DNA from: Salinicoccus albus DSM 19776
GTDB lineage: Bacteria > Bacillota > Bacilli > Staphylococcales > Salinicoccaceae
Assembly (NCBI RefSeq): GCF_000385175.1
Contig: NZ_ARQJ01000031.1
Location: forward strand, 62,001-126,000
Direction: 5' to 3'
DNA length: 64,000 nucleotides
Part shown: in pieces, positions 24,571 to 33,844 of the stretch
Position numbering within the stretch: the first letter of the stretch is position 1
How the letters are laid out: the number at the start of each line of letters is the position of its first letter
Notes under the pieces: model-generated
Seen by the model: the letters and a program-made list of their open reading frames with translations, nothing else
What the model was told of the DNA's origin: nothing
Database searches by the model: none
Position numbers and translations under genes: made by a program

Positions 24571-26520
24571 TTGTTTACTCCACGCCAAAAACGGATGATC
24601 AAATATTTAACTTATCAGCAGGATTACACTCCAATCAGGACGCTGTCCAAACGCTTCAATGTCAGTGAAAGAACCATCCAATATGATCTGGAACATATCG
24701 AAGATGCGCTCCAAACACTTCGTGCTGAGATCATCAGAAATAAGAAAAAAGGGGTGAAAATCGACACAAATGAAGATCTGCTTAGTTTAATCTCTGATGT
24801 GTCTGAAGAATTCAAACCATTCTATTCAGCAGAAGAACGTTTTGAACAGATATTACTGATACTGTTCGAATCATTGTCGCCCGTCTCTTCCAATGACTTC
24901 TCCAATACTTTAAATGTCTCCAGAAGAACGATTGTTGAGGATATAAAAGCCGTCCAAAGATGGCTGGCTCAAAAGGCATTGGAACTTGAATATGTGAAGA
25001 ATAAAGGATTTAAAGTCACTGGCGATGAAAAGAATTTTCGTGAAGCATATGTAGAGATTATCAGCCGGCATTACCAAAATCATGAAACACCGCTGCATCT
25101 TAAGTTTGCCGGCACCCATGCTGTAGCAAAAATTTATGAGGTGATTGAAGTTGCATTGAACAAATCCAATCACACTTTAATGCAAAGTTCTTTGGACGGC
25201 CTCGTTTTTCATCTGGCCATTTCACTTCACAGACTGCGCAATGATTACAGGATTGAAATGCCAGCATCTGAACTTGAGAAATTGAAAAATAAGAAGGAAT
25301 TTAGAATCGCACTGTGCATACAGCAAGAGATGGAATCTGCCTTCGATATCATATTTCCTGATTCGGAAGCGGGTTATATCACCTTGCATCTGCTTGGGGC
25401 GAGACAATCTCTGAATGACCATCGTGATGGGTTTGAAGATGAAAAACTGCTGAAAGAATCGATTATAGAATTCTTAAGAAATATCACTTTACAAATGGAA
25501 ATGAAAGTGGACCATGATCAGGAACTGATCGAGGGACTTATGGTACATCTGAAGCCTGCAATCTACAGATTCAAATATGGTTTTAGAAACGACAATCCGC
25601 TTTTAGAAGAGATCAACCGAAGATATCCGGATATTGTCTATGCTGTCAAAGCAAATCTTCATATCATCGAAAAAATGTTCAGTGTTCAGTTCAATGACGA
25701 TGAAATTGCCTTCATCACCATACATGTTGGCGCCTCCCTCGAAAGACGCATTAAAAAACGGGAGAAGAAACTCAGGGTACTTTTAATATGCGGCAGCGGT
25801 ATTGGTACTTCCCAACTGCTGAGAACACGCATTGAAAGCTATTATCCTGAACTGGACATCGTTGAAGTGCGCTCATACACCAGTCTGGATAATAATTATT
25901 TAAATGAGAAGGATATAGATTATATCATCAGTACCATTTACCTGGAAAAATTTCAAGTCCCTGCGCTGCATGTCAGTCCATTTTTAAATGCAGAAGATAG
26001 AAGTAATTTGAATCAAGTGGTCAATGAGCAACGGGAGAAAATGGTCACTCAGACAATCAAACTGGGACCGAAGATCAACCAACTTCTGTCACCTGATTAT
26101 ATCAAATGGGAAGCCAGTGCTAAAAACTGGCAGGAGGCCATACGGATAACTGTCGATCTGCTGGCCGCAGATGGACTGGTAGAAAAAGAATACTCACTGG
26201 AAATCATAGAACAATTCAATATTCACGGGCCATATATGGTCATAGGAAAAAACATCGCTCTCATACATGCTTCATCGATGAATCATGTCAATCGCACAGG
26301 ATACAGTTTCGTAAAACTGAAAGATCCGATTAACTTTGCGCATAGCCGATATGATCCAGTCATCTATGTCATCTGTCTGGCGACCACATCGTCCAAGATT
26401 CATCTGAATGCACTGAGACAGCTGTCATTTGTATTGATGGACCAGACTTATATGGAACGGGTCAAAAATGAAGGCCGGGAAGGACTTATCAAATGTCTGG
26501 ATGAAGTAAGTCAGCTATAG
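24571..26520 (+). CDS. PRD/EIIB/EIIA-containing transcriptional activator of the PTS operon (BglG/MtlR-like)
   Basis: About 649 residues. Two N-terminal helix-turn-helix blocks (FNVSERTIQYDLEHIED; LNVSRRTIVEDIKAVQRWL), two PTS regulation domains with conserved His, an EIIB-like domain with CGSGIGTSQLLRTR, and a C-terminal EIIA-like domain (IHGPYMVIGKNIALIHA). Such proteins activate their operon when dephosphorylated by the cognate EIIB and phosphorylated by HPr. The frame is open to 24484, but AAGGGGG followed 8 bases later by TTG 24571 is the best start. An ascorbate-type EIIA gene follows 11 bases after the stop, so it surely controls that system. Confidence 0.88.
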   Translation: MFTPRQKRMIKYLTYQQDYTPIRTLSKRFNVSERTIQYDLEHIEDALQTLRAEIIRNKKKGVKIDTNEDLLSLISDVSEEFKPFYSAEERFEQILLILFESLSPVSSNDFSNTLNVSRRTIVEDIKAVQRWLAQKALELEYVKNKGFKVTGDEKNFREAYVEIISRHYQNHETPLHLKFAGTHAVAKIYEVIEVALNKSNHTLMQSSLDGLVFHLAISLHRLRNDYRIEMPASELEKLKNKKEFRIALCIQQEMESAFDIIFPDSEAGYITLHLLGARQSLNDHRDGFEDEKLLKESIIEFLRNITLQMEMKVDHDQELIEGLMVHLKPAIYRFKYGFRNDNPLLEEINRRYPDIVYAVKANLHIIEKMFSVQFNDDEIAFITIHVGASLERRIKKREKKLRVLLICGSGIGTSQLLRTRIESYYPELDIVEVRSYTSLDNNYLNEKDIDYIISTIYLEKFQVPALHVSPFLNAEDRSNLNQVVNEQREKMVTQTIKLGPKINQLLSPDYIKWEASAKNWQEAIRITVDLLAADGLVEKEYSLEIIEQFNIHGPYMVIGKNIALIHASSMNHVNRTGYSFVKLKDPINFAHSRYDPVIYVICLATTSSKIHLNALRQLSFVLMDQTYMERVKNEGREGLIKCLDEVSQL

Positions 26521-26531
26521 GAGGTGCTTTT

Positions 26532-26966
26532 TTGTTAAAAGAATATTTAAGTGAAAACAATATCATCATCAAAGAAGAAATAGAAGACTGGGAGAAAGCC
26601 ATAGCACTCGCCTCCTCACCGCTTCTTGAGTCAAGAAAAATAGAGAAAGGCTATGTAGAGGAAATGATTGACAGCGTCAAACGACTCGGCCCCTATATCG
26701 TCATTTCACCTCAAATTGCCATCGCGCATTCAAGACCGAATGGCATGGTCAATCAGGTGTCTCTCAGTTTATTGAAATTGAACAGACCCGTTAATTTTTC
26801 AGCGGGCGATTATGAGGCAACCTTGATTTTCGTCCTCGCTGCTATAGATAACGAGCAGCATTTGGGCATACTGAGAAACCTGGCGGAAATGTTAAGCGAT
26901 GAAGAAAAGGTTAGGCAGCTGATAAATGCCCAAAGCAAGTATGAAATCAGAAATTTATTAGATTAA
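26532..26966 (+). CDS. PTS EIIA component, ascorbate/mannitol type
   Basis: 144-residue phosphocarrier with the EIIA mannitol/ascorbate pattern; the phospho-accepting His is in AIAHSRP near residue 66, after ERLGP-like KRLGPYIVISPQ. It accepts phosphate from HPr and passes it to the EIIB encoded next. The start is TTG 26532 with an AGGAGGTG site that overlaps the regulator stop. The tight spacing in the order regulator-EIIA-EIIB-EIIC indicates one transcript. Confidence 0.9.
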   Translation: MLKEYLSENNIIIKEEIEDWEKAIALASSPLLESRKIEKGYVEEMIDSVKRLGPYIVISPQIAIAHSRPNGMVNQVSLSLLKLNRPVNFSAGDYEATLIFVLAAIDNEQHLGILRNLAEMLSDEEKVRQLINAQSKYEIRNLLD

Positions 26967-26982
26967 TACAGGAGGATTATTT

Positions 26983-27270
26983 ATGAAATTTTTAGTTGTA
27001 TGCGGTCACGGTCTCGGAAGCAGTTTCATGATTGAAATGAACATTGACCAGGCAGTAAAAGAACTCGATTTAGATCCAGGGACAATGGATGTGGATCATA
27101 GCGATCTGGGGTCGGCTTCATCGGATATGGGAGATGTCTTCATATGCGGCAGAGACTTGGCAGATAATGTTTCAGGACTTGGGGAGACGATCGTGCTCGA
27201 CAACATTCTGGATAAAGAGGAGCTGAAAAATAAAATCGAGCAGCATTTGCAGGAAAAAGGAATGCTTTAA
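26983..27270 (+). CDS. PTS EIIB component, ascorbate (Ula) type
   Basis: 95-residue cytosolic EIIB with the phosphocysteine loop CGHGLGSSFM at residues 8-17, typical of the lactate/ascorbate-type EIIB fold. It relays phosphate to the incoming sugar at the EIIC channel. It lies 16 bases after EIIA and 27 before EIIC, each with its own strong ribosome site. The family resemblance is to UlaB, but the transported sugar need not be ascorbate. Confidence 0.9.
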   Translation: MKFLVVCGHGLGSSFMIEMNIDQAVKELDLDPGTMDVDHSDLGSASSDMGDVFICGRDLADNVSGLGETIVLDNILDKEELKNKIEQHLQEKGML

Positions 27271-27297
27271 AAATGATCTGGACAAGGAGGGTCTTAA

Positions 27298-28662
27298 ATG
27301 GGGAATATCCTTTCTATACTCGTCGATATACTCAGCGAGCCGGCAATACTGGTTGGTATCATTGCACTGGTGGGTCTGGTGGTTCAGAAAAAACCATCAT
27401 CTGAAGTAACAAAGGGGACGACAAAAACAATACTCGGTTTTGTTGTGCTGAGTGCAGGTGCTGGTGTTGTATCCGGTTCACTTGAACCGTTCGGCAACAT
27501 GTTTCAGGAGGCATTTGGCGTCCAGGGTGTCGTACCGAATAATGAAGCCATCATTTCCATAGCACTCGAAGAATACGGATCAACCGCCGCGCTGATCATG
27601 ATTTTCGGCATGATTGTTAACATATTGATTTCACGCTTCACCAACTTGAAATATATCTTTCTTACTGGTCATCATACGTTCTATATGGCAGCCTTTCTGG
27701 CCATCATCCTTACAGTCGGTAATTGGTCAGGGGGATCACTGATTATTGTCGGATCCATTGCACTCGGCATTATCATGGCAATCTTCCCTGCGTTGGCACA
27801 ACCGACTATGAAAAAAATTACCGGCAACAATCAGGTCTCATTGGGGCACTTTGGAACAGTGAGCTATGTTGCTGCTTCTGCTGTCGGATCTTTATTCAAA
27901 GGGAAATCAAAGTCTACAGAAGAAATCAATTTTCCAAAAGGGATCAGTTTCCTGAGAGACAGCTCAGTCAGCATTTCATTGACAATGGTAGTCATCTATA
28001 TGATTGCCGCTTTGTTTGCCGGCCAGTCATTTGTGGAGGCTGAGCTCAGTGACGGTACGAACTATCTTGTATTTTCACTGATTCAAGGGGTGACATTTTC
28101 TGCCGGAGTGTTCATCATCCTATCCGGTGTCCGCTTGATCCTGGCTGAAATCGTACCTGCCTTCAAAGGTATATCAGAAAAATTGGTTCCCAATTCCAAA
28201 CCGGCACTGGATTGCCCAATCGTATTTCCTTATGCACCAAACGCTGTGCTGATCGGTTTCTTCGTCAGTTTCGTATCCGGAGTCATCGGTATGTTCATAC
28301 TGTTCCTGGGTGGTGGTGTCGTCATTTTACCCGGTGTTGTCCCGCATTTCTTCCTCGGAGCTACATCAGGCGTGTTTGGCAATGCGACCGGTGGCATGAA
28401 GGGCGCTGTTGTCGGATCGGCATTGAATGGGCTCATCATCACGTTCCTTCCACTGCTTTTCCTGCCATACTTGGGAGATCTCGGGGCTGCAAGTACGACA
28501 TTTTCTGATACAGATTTCCTGCTTGTGGGCATTGTTCTCGGTAATATTGCCAAATATCTCGGAGAAATTGGCGTTGTTGTCACAATTATTGCAGTACTTA
28601 TCGGCAGCATCCTGTTACAGAAAAAGTTCGGTAACAGGGGCGTAGAAAATGAAAATTCTTAA
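27298..28662 (+). CDS. ulaA: PTS EIIC component, UlaA-type permease
   Basis: 454-residue permease of the ascorbate-galactitol superfamily with about eleven hydrophobic segments. The conserved stretches GHHTFYMAAFLA, SLGHFGTVSYVAASAVG and DCPIVFPYAPNAVLIGF are characteristic of UlaA. It is cotranscribed with EIIA, EIIB and a transketolase. The catabolic genes usual for ascorbate (lactonase, decarboxylase and epimerases of the Ula pathway) are missing, so the substrate is probably another sugar acid, pentose or pentitol that enters via transketolase. Confidence 0.88.
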   Translation: MGNILSILVDILSEPAILVGIIALVGLVVQKKPSSEVTKGTTKTILGFVVLSAGAGVVSGSLEPFGNMFQEAFGVQGVVPNNEAIISIALEEYGSTAALIMIFGMIVNILISRFTNLKYIFLTGHHTFYMAAFLAIILTVGNWSGGSLIIVGSIALGIIMAIFPALAQPTMKKITGNNQVSLGHFGTVSYVAASAVGSLFKGKSKSTEEINFPKGISFLRDSSVSISLTMVVIYMIAALFAGQSFVEAELSDGTNYLVFSLIQGVTFSAGVFIILSGVRLILAEIVPAFKGISEKLVPNSKPALDCPIVFPYAPNAVLIGFFVSFVSGVIGMFILFLGGGVVILPGVVPHFFLGATSGVFGNATGGMKGAVVGSALNGLIITFLPLLFLPYLGDLGAASTTFSDTDFLLVGIVLGNIAKYLGEIGVVVTIIAVLIGSILLQKKFGNRGVENENS

Positions 28663-28682
28663 AACGCAGGGGGGCAACTGAT

Positions 28683-30668
28683 TTGGAACAAATATCCGAT
28701 CTTTCGATAAAAACGATAAGAACGCTGGCATTGGACAGCGTGGAAGCAGCACAGCACGGACATCTGGGTATGCCCCTGGGCTCGACGCCCATGGCATATG
28801 AACTGTGGATCAATCATTTAAATGTGAATCCCGATAACAGCCATTGGTTCAACCGGGACAGATTTGTCCTCTCTGCCGGCCATGGTTCCATTCTCAACTA
28901 TATACTGTTGCATTTGAGTGGCTATGATATGACGCTGGATGATTTGAAAGGGTTCAGGCAAATCGGCAGCCGAACACCTGGTCACCCTGAATTTGGACAC
29001 ACAGACGGCATTGAAGTCACTACCGGTCCACTTGGCCAGGGCGTCGGTCACAGTGTGGGCCTGGCAATAGCTGAAAAATATTTGGGTGCAATTTTCAATA
29101 AACCAGGATTTAATATAATCGATTATCACACATACGCCATATGCAGTGATGGTGACCTGATGGAAGGTGTTGCATATGAAGCGGCTTCCATCGCCGGTCA
29201 CCTTGGTTTGGGTAAACTTATTCTCCTCTTCGACTCGAATGATGTGGTGCTCGATGGTAATGTGGATGATTCATTTTCCGAAGATATAAAAGGCCGTTTT
29301 GAAAGTATGAACTGGCAGCATCTCTCTGTTGAAGACGGACATGATTTATCAGCCATTGGCGGCGCCCTGTCAGCTGCCAGAGAAGAAACAGAAAAGCCGT
29401 CAATCATAGAGGTCAAAAATACCATCGGCTATGGCATTGAACATATCCAGGGGACGCATAATGCGCACAGTGACCCGATTGGTGCTGAAGCTGTTAAAAA
29501 AGCCAAATCATACTATCGATGGGCATTCACGGAAGATTTCCACGTACCATCAGAAGTATATGAGCATTTTGAAAAAATCAGAAACAACGGCAAAACAAAA
29601 GAAAAAGAATGGCTGACATTGCTGGGAGCATATGAAGAAAAATTCCCTGAAGACTATAGGGCACTCAAGCAAGTAATACACAAGAAACTAAATGTAGATG
29701 CAGATTCATTAGAAAAATTATTCGAATATACAGACAAAATATCCACCCGCGCCGCATCGAATAAACTGATTAACCATTTCGCTAATGATAACATCAGCAT
29801 ACTTGGCGGTTCTGCCGACCTGTCAAAATCCAACAAAACAACACTGGAAAAGTTCCCGGACTTTAACCGTGATAGTGATTACCACGGCAGGAATATCAAA
29901 TTTGGTGTCAGAGAATTCGCCATGGGCACCATAGGGAATGCACTGTCACTCAGCAGCCTGAGGCCCTACATCAGCACATTTTTTGTGTTTTCCGATTATA
30001 TGCGGCCAGCAATCCGACTGGCTGCCCTAATGAGGCTGCCAATTACCTACATCTTCACCCATGACAGTGTTGCAGTAGGCCAGGATGGTCCCACCCACCA
30101 ACCCGTAGAACATCTGGCTTCATTCAGAGCCATGCCAAACATCAATGTTATTCGTCCTGCCGATGCACTAGAGACTATTGGAGCATGGCTCGTCAGCGCA
30201 TATGCCTCAGAGACACCTACACTTTTGGCACTCGGCAGACAGGATGTGCCTGTATTGAAACAAGACTGCAACTCTATTATCGAAGGTACTCAAAAAGGTG
30301 CATATATCCTGCAAGACAAAGAACATGCCAAGGGTATACTGCTTGCCACAGGTTCAGAAATTCATCTGGCATTACAAGCACAGACGCTCCTGGAAGATCA
30401 GGGAATCAAAGTGAATGTAGTCAGTATGCCTTCATGGGAACTGTTCGAATCCCAGGATGAAAATTACAAAAAATCCGTTTTAGACCCGAATATCAGAAAA
30501 CGCCTCGCCATAGAACTCGGGTCCAAGCTCGGCTGGCAGCATTATATCACAGAAGACGGAGATATTATGAGCGTAGATACATTCGGTGAATCCGGGGCCG
30601 GCAATGATGTCGTGAATGCCAAGGGATTCACAGCTGATAGAATTGTGGCTCGATATAAGGCGTTATAG
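28683..30668 (+). CDS. tkt: transketolase, full length, in a Ula-type PTS operon
   Basis: ThDP enzyme moving two-carbon ketol units between sugar phosphates; 661 residues, complete with both halves. Landmarks are AGHGSILNY, TTGPLGQGVG, CSDGDLMEGVAYEA (ThDP/Mg motif), FGVREFAMG, HDSVAVGQDGPTHQP with the catalytic His, and FGESG near the end. The start is TTG 28683 behind GGGGGG. Paired Ula-like PTS and transketolase genes (split into two subunits) occur in streptococci; here a single polypeptide is encoded. A housekeeping copy probably exists elsewhere, making this a dedicated catabolic one. Confidence 0.93.
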   Translation: MEQISDLSIKTIRTLALDSVEAAQHGHLGMPLGSTPMAYELWINHLNVNPDNSHWFNRDRFVLSAGHGSILNYILLHLSGYDMTLDDLKGFRQIGSRTPGHPEFGHTDGIEVTTGPLGQGVGHSVGLAIAEKYLGAIFNKPGFNIIDYHTYAICSDGDLMEGVAYEAASIAGHLGLGKLILLFDSNDVVLDGNVDDSFSEDIKGRFESMNWQHLSVEDGHDLSAIGGALSAAREETEKPSIIEVKNTIGYGIEHIQGTHNAHSDPIGAEAVKKAKSYYRWAFTEDFHVPSEVYEHFEKIRNNGKTKEKEWLTLLGAYEEKFPEDYRALKQVIHKKLNVDADSLEKLFEYTDKISTRAASNKLINHFANDNISILGGSADLSKSNKTTLEKFPDFNRDSDYHGRNIKFGVREFAMGTIGNALSLSSLRPYISTFFVFSDYMRPAIRLAALMRLPITYIFTHDSVAVGQDGPTHQPVEHLASFRAMPNINVIRPADALETIGAWLVSAYASETPTLLALGRQDVPVLKQDCNSIIEGTQKGAYILQDKEHAKGILLATGSEIHLALQAQTLLEDQGIKVNVVSMPSWELFESQDENYKKSVLDPNIRKRLAIELGSKLGWQHYITEDGDIMSVDTFGESGAGNDVVNAKGFTADRIVARYKAL

Positions 30669-30711
30669 TCAAGGAGAGCAAAGCTTTTCGAAGATATAAA
30701 TAAAAATCTGA

Positions 30712-30770
30712 TATTTCCCCTTTGCTACAGAGCGAAACAATAAAAATTTTCTCCTGTTGCAAAGGGAAAT
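30712..30770 (+). terminator. possible terminator after transketolase
   Basis: ATTTCCCCTTTGC and GCAAAGGGAAAT form an 11-12 bp stem (one bulged C) around a long AT-rich loop, followed by TTTTGTG. It is weak but correctly placed for the end of the PTS operon. Confidence 0.5.
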
Positions 30771-30832
30771 TTTGTGTTTGAAAGCACAACAATTTATACA
30801 TCTTTCTGGTTATAGGTGGAATGCATCTTTAC

Positions 30833-31681
30833 TTAAACCCCTGAATATGCTGAAAATCCACCATCAATAGGGACTGTAATCCCTGTGACAAATCCGGCGA
30901 GGTGATCATCAGCCAGCCAAAGTACAACACCGAGCAGATCTTCAGGGTTGCCAAAGCGTTTCATCGGTGTTTGGGAAAGGATTTTATCCGATCTTTCTGT
31001 TGGTGAACCATCTTCATTTTTTAATAATTTATGATTTTGCGCTGTCAAAAAGAACCCGGGGGCGATGGCGTTAACCCTGATCCCTGTATCAGCCAAATGT
31101 ACTGACAGCCATTGTGTTATATTTTCAATACCTGCTTTGGCGGCGCTGTATGCCGGAACTTTTGTCATTGGTGATGATGCACTCATTGAAGACATATTTA
31201 TCATTGTGGCACCTTCCCTGTTTATCATTGTTTTTGTAAACACCTGAGCGGGGAGGATCGTGCCGAGCAGATTTAAATTAAGCACATGCTGGAATCCGTT
31301 AAAAGTCAGATCAAAAAAAGTTTTTAACGCTTCATCTTCTATATCTTCCGGTTTTAATGTTTCGTTAGTGGTGGTCCCGTCCGGATGATTCCCGCCTGCC
31401 CCATTAATTAGAATATCGCATCCGCCATATGTCTTAATGACTTGCCGATGAGCTGCCTGCACACTTTCGACACTCAATACATCACAGGGGATCGCTGTTG
31501 CTTCTCCCCCTAAATGCTTAATCTTTTCTTCTACTTGCTTGCCATTTTCAATGGTCCTATTAAGTATGGCCACTTTCACGCCTTGTCTGGCGAGTTCCAT
31601 CGCAATGGTACTGCAAAGTACACCGCTCCCCCCTGTGATAACGGCTACCTTGTCTTTCAGATTTGGATTTATCGGTATCAT
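30833..31681 (-). CDS. SDR-family D-mannonate/fructuronate-type oxidoreductase
   Basis: 282-residue classical short-chain dehydrogenase: nucleotide-binding TGGSGVL near residue 16, NGAGG, catalytic Ser in INMSSMS and YSAAK. The long insertion around [14 protein letters not shown] and the sequence [17 protein letters not shown] match the uronate-pathway SDRs that reduce D-fructuronate to D-mannonate. It lies 12 bases downstream of a truncated mannonate dehydratase gene on the same strand, so this was probably a uronate operon. With its partner broken, its present function is doubtful though the gene itself is intact. Confidence 0.75.
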   Translation of the reverse strand: MIPINPNLKDKVAVITGGSGVLCSTIAMELARQGVKVAILNRTIENGKQVEEKIKHLGGEATAIPCDVLSVESVQAAHRQVIKTYGGCDILINGAGGNHPDGTTTNETLKPEDIEDEALKTFFDLTFNGFQHVLNLNLLGTILPAQVFTKTMINREGATMINMSSMSASSPMTKVPAYSAAKAGIENITQWLSVHLADTGIRVNAIAPGFFLTAQNHKLLKNEDGSPTERSDKILSQTPMKRFGNPEDLLGVVLWLADDHLAGFVTGITVPIDGGFSAYSGV

Positions 31682-31693
31682 ATTTACGCCCCC

Positions 31694-32128
31694 TTATTTT
31701 AAATTCACTGATGAATCCCACAGTCCCCTCAGATACATGGCGCCCAGAGCGCGATCATATAATCCATACCCCGGTCGTGAGTTTTCATCCCAAATATCTC
31801 TCCCATGATCCGGTCTCAAATAACCGCTGAACTCAGATTCATATAATGCTCTGACAATTCCCGGTATATCCAATGATCCATCGGACATCAGATGAGAGGT
31901 TTCCATAAAACTGCCGTTGTCATAAAGTTTTAGATTACGTACATGTGCAAAGTGTATACGACTGGAAAACGTATTGATGATATCAATCAAATCGTTATCC
32001 GGATTCGCGCCTAATGAACCACTGCAGAACGTCAGTCCATGATTCGGACTGTCAAAGGTATCCAATAATTTATGCAAATTGGAATAATTCAATTGGTATC
32101 CGGGTAATGATATAAACAACAGAAACAC
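31694..32128 (-). pseudogene. uxuA: mannonate dehydratase, C-terminal remnant
   Basis: Encodes only the last 130 or so residues of UxuA: DSPNHGLTFCSGSLGANPDNDL, RIHFAHVRNL, RPDHGRDIWDE and GYGLYDRALGAMYLRGLW are unmistakable, including the iron/manganese-ligand Cys, His and Asp-His of the C-terminal half. The enzyme is normally about 350 residues, and the N-terminal two thirds are absent. Homology stops near 32108, just before a divergent gene begins, so a deletion or insertion boundary lies there. The apparent ATG at 32128 has no ribosome site of note. Confidence 0.85.
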
Positions 32129-32140
32129 AGTGGGGGATCG

Positions 32141-32497
32141 ATGATGAAAAGAGCGGAAATTTTTGATTTTGTTAAAGAAAAGTATGGGATCGAACCGGAT
32201 TACCCCTGGAGTGGAAATGACAGTTTCGCGACTTTAAGACACACTGACAGCCGAAAGTGGTTTGGGTTGATCATGGATATTACTGAAGATAAATTGGGGA
32301 TTAATGGGGATGAAACAATCGATGTATTGAATGTTAAAGCCAGAAAAGAATTCATCGGCCCGTTAAGAGCGCAGGAAAACATATACCCGGCCTACCACAT
32401 GGACAAAAATAATTGGGTCAGTATTGATTTGAGTGAGACAAAACGTTTGGATGATATTAAGGATCTGATTGCCGAAAGTTATGAACTAACGACTTAA
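32141..32497 (+). CDS. MmcQ/YjbR-family protein
   Basis: 118-residue protein of the MmcQ/YjbR family (a CyaY-like alpha/beta fold often annotated as DNA-binding, function undefined). The family pattern is visible: FDFVKEKYGIEPDYPW, FATLRH, KWFGLIMDI, then PAYHMDKNNWVSIDL near the C-terminus. It has a GGGGGA site before ATGATG. It starts 12 bases beyond the truncated uxuA on the opposite strand and ends at a strong terminator, so it is monocistronic. Confidence 0.8.
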   Translation: MMKRAEIFDFVKEKYGIEPDYPWSGNDSFATLRHTDSRKWFGLIMDITEDKLGINGDETIDVLNVKARKEFIGPLRAQENIYPAYHMDKNNWVSIDLSETKRLDDIKDLIAESYELTT

Positions 32498-32520
32498 AAA
32501 ATATGCTTAACAAAAAATAC

Positions 32521-32571
32521 GCCCCTTATGATCCCAAAGAATTGTGTAGACGCTCCAGGGGCATAAGGGGC
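32521..32571. terminator. bidirectional terminator between MmcQ-like and YdcF genes
   Basis: GCCCCTTATG and CATAAGGGGC flank a roughly 30-nt loop; on the minus strand the stem runs into GTATTTTTTG. It serves the convergent genes on both sides. Confidence 0.8.
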
Positions 32572-32590
32572 GCAGCTATATTTTCACCCG

Positions 32591-33163
32591 TCATGGATCG
32601 ATCCAATGATACAGTCCGATCCGGTAACCGGCGTTTTTTACGAGTTCGGTTATCCAGTAATACAAGGCATGCTCGCTTTCATACCATCGTTCACCGTCGT
32701 CACTGAGGGCGGCGATGTAACTGAAGTCAAGGCCCCGGCTGTTTTCTTCTTCGAATACGAACTTAGAGCGTTTGATATGATAGTCGCTCGTGACGATCAT
32801 CGCGGAATCCATATTATATTTATCCATAATATCCATGGTGATGGTTGCATTTTTATAGGTGCTTGAGGCATCTTCTTCCGTGATCAGGTCTTCTGTTGGA
32901 ATGCCGTATTCATTGGCAAGATCCACACTCTGCTTGGCTTCTTTCGATACCCTGACTGGTGTAATCAGCACTTTATCTGAATAGCCTTCTTTATACAGCT
33001 CTGCTGCTTTTGCCATTCTGCCCTCATCTCCTCCGCCCAGGAGCACGATTAAGTCGCTCTCGGCGGGGTCGTCAGTGTAATTATGGCTTAAACTGCTCAT
33101 TAAAATTCCAATCATCAGCATACCGATCAGAAGTACCACAGCGGATATTATTCTTGTTTTCAT
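32591..33163 (-). CDS. ydcF: YdcF-family membrane-anchored protein (copy 1)
   Basis: YdcF/SanA-like (DUF218) protein of about 190 residues with one N-terminal membrane anchor (about residues 4-26) and an external domain: SDLIVLLGGGDEGRM, LITPV, the STYKNA segment and IVTSDYHIKRSKFVF. The family is linked to envelope maintenance, but its biochemistry is unsettled. ATG 33163 has the better ribosome site (GGAAGGGG); the frame extends six codons further. A paralogue with the same layout lies at 58640. Confidence 0.82.
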   Translation of the reverse strand: MKTRIISAVVLLIGMLMIGILMSSLSHNYTDDPAESDLIVLLGGGDEGRMAKAAELYKEGYSDKVLITPVRVSKEAKQSVDLANEYGIPTEDLITEEDASSTYKNATITMDIMDKYNMDSAMIVTSDYHIKRSKFVFEEENSRGLDFSYIAALSDDGERWYESEHALYYWITELVKNAGYRIGLYHWIDP

Positions 33164-33312
33164 ACGCCTGTCCCCTTCCAAATCACATTACCAAATCTAA
33201 CCATTGGAATTAGTCTTTATACATTATTGCAGTATAACATATGGGATTTATCCGCTGCTGAATTTTTCAAACATAAAAATTATCGATATTGTTACAAATT
33301 TTTTTGTTAAAC

Positions 33313-33339
33313 AACCCCGCAGCCTCAGGCTGCGGGGTT
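33313..33339 (-). terminator. rho-independent terminator after the 120-aa hypothetical gene
   Basis: Perfect 12-bp arms AACCCCGCAGCC and GGCTGCGGGGTT with a 3-nt loop, followed on the minus strand by GTTTAACAAAAAAATTTG, with limited T content. Confidence 0.8.
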
Positions 33340-33346
33340 ATCTATA

Positions 33347-33709
33347 TCAGCTGATAATCGCATTGTTGACGACCGTTTCAGTTCGGGCACCGAGGATCAG
33401 CATGAAAATTTCCGGCGCATTATCGTGTCTGTTCTGTGCGAGCAGCTGTTGGAATTTTTCAAACCCAGGCGTTCTTCTCAGTTTTTCGACTTCATCGACA
33501 AGCAGTGCAAGTACTGAAGCTTTGATGAACTTCGGTTCCGGCTCGCGATCTTCCTCTGTAATTAAATCTGCAAGATAGCGGTATTTCACCTGCAGCTGCC
33601 GGGCAAAACTCGTCACATGTTCGATTCTGCCGTAAAGCTCAGGATCATCCATCCTGATCCTGTCCAATGCCGTCTGTATCGCTTGGATGGTGTCTTTATT
33701 CGCGTACAT
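33347..33709 (-). CDS. conserved-looking hypothetical protein, 120 aa
   Basis: I do not recognise this protein. It is soluble, predicted mostly helical and rich in charged residues (RIRMDDPELYGRIEHV, LITEEDREPEPKFIKASVLALLVDEVEKLRR, then FMLILGARTETVVNNAI). A good ribosome site (GAGGAGG) precedes the ATG and a strong terminator lies 8 bases after the stop, so it is very likely a real single-gene unit. No signal peptide, membrane segment or cysteine motif is present. Confidence 0.7.
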   Translation of the reverse strand: MYANKDTIQAIQTALDRIRMDDPELYGRIEHVTSFARQLQVKYRYLADLITEEDREPEPKFIKASVLALLVDEVEKLRRTPGFEKFQQLLAQNRHDNAPEIFMLILGARTETVVNNAIIS

Positions 33710-33844
33710 GAAATGGCCTCCTCTAAGACAATACGCCTTTTCTTCTATGATATATTTCCACGGTAAGATATGAAAGCCTTTTCTGAAAAATAGCGAAAAT
33801 GCATGGCATATATAGAATCAAGCTATGAAAGCGGTATGACTCAG

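Noticed and set aside
28683-30668. Transketolase as the sulfo-transketolase of a sulfoquinovose pathway
   Set aside because: It lies in the PTS operon 7 kb from the sulfoquinovose cluster, with its own regulator; no link beyond presence in the same window.
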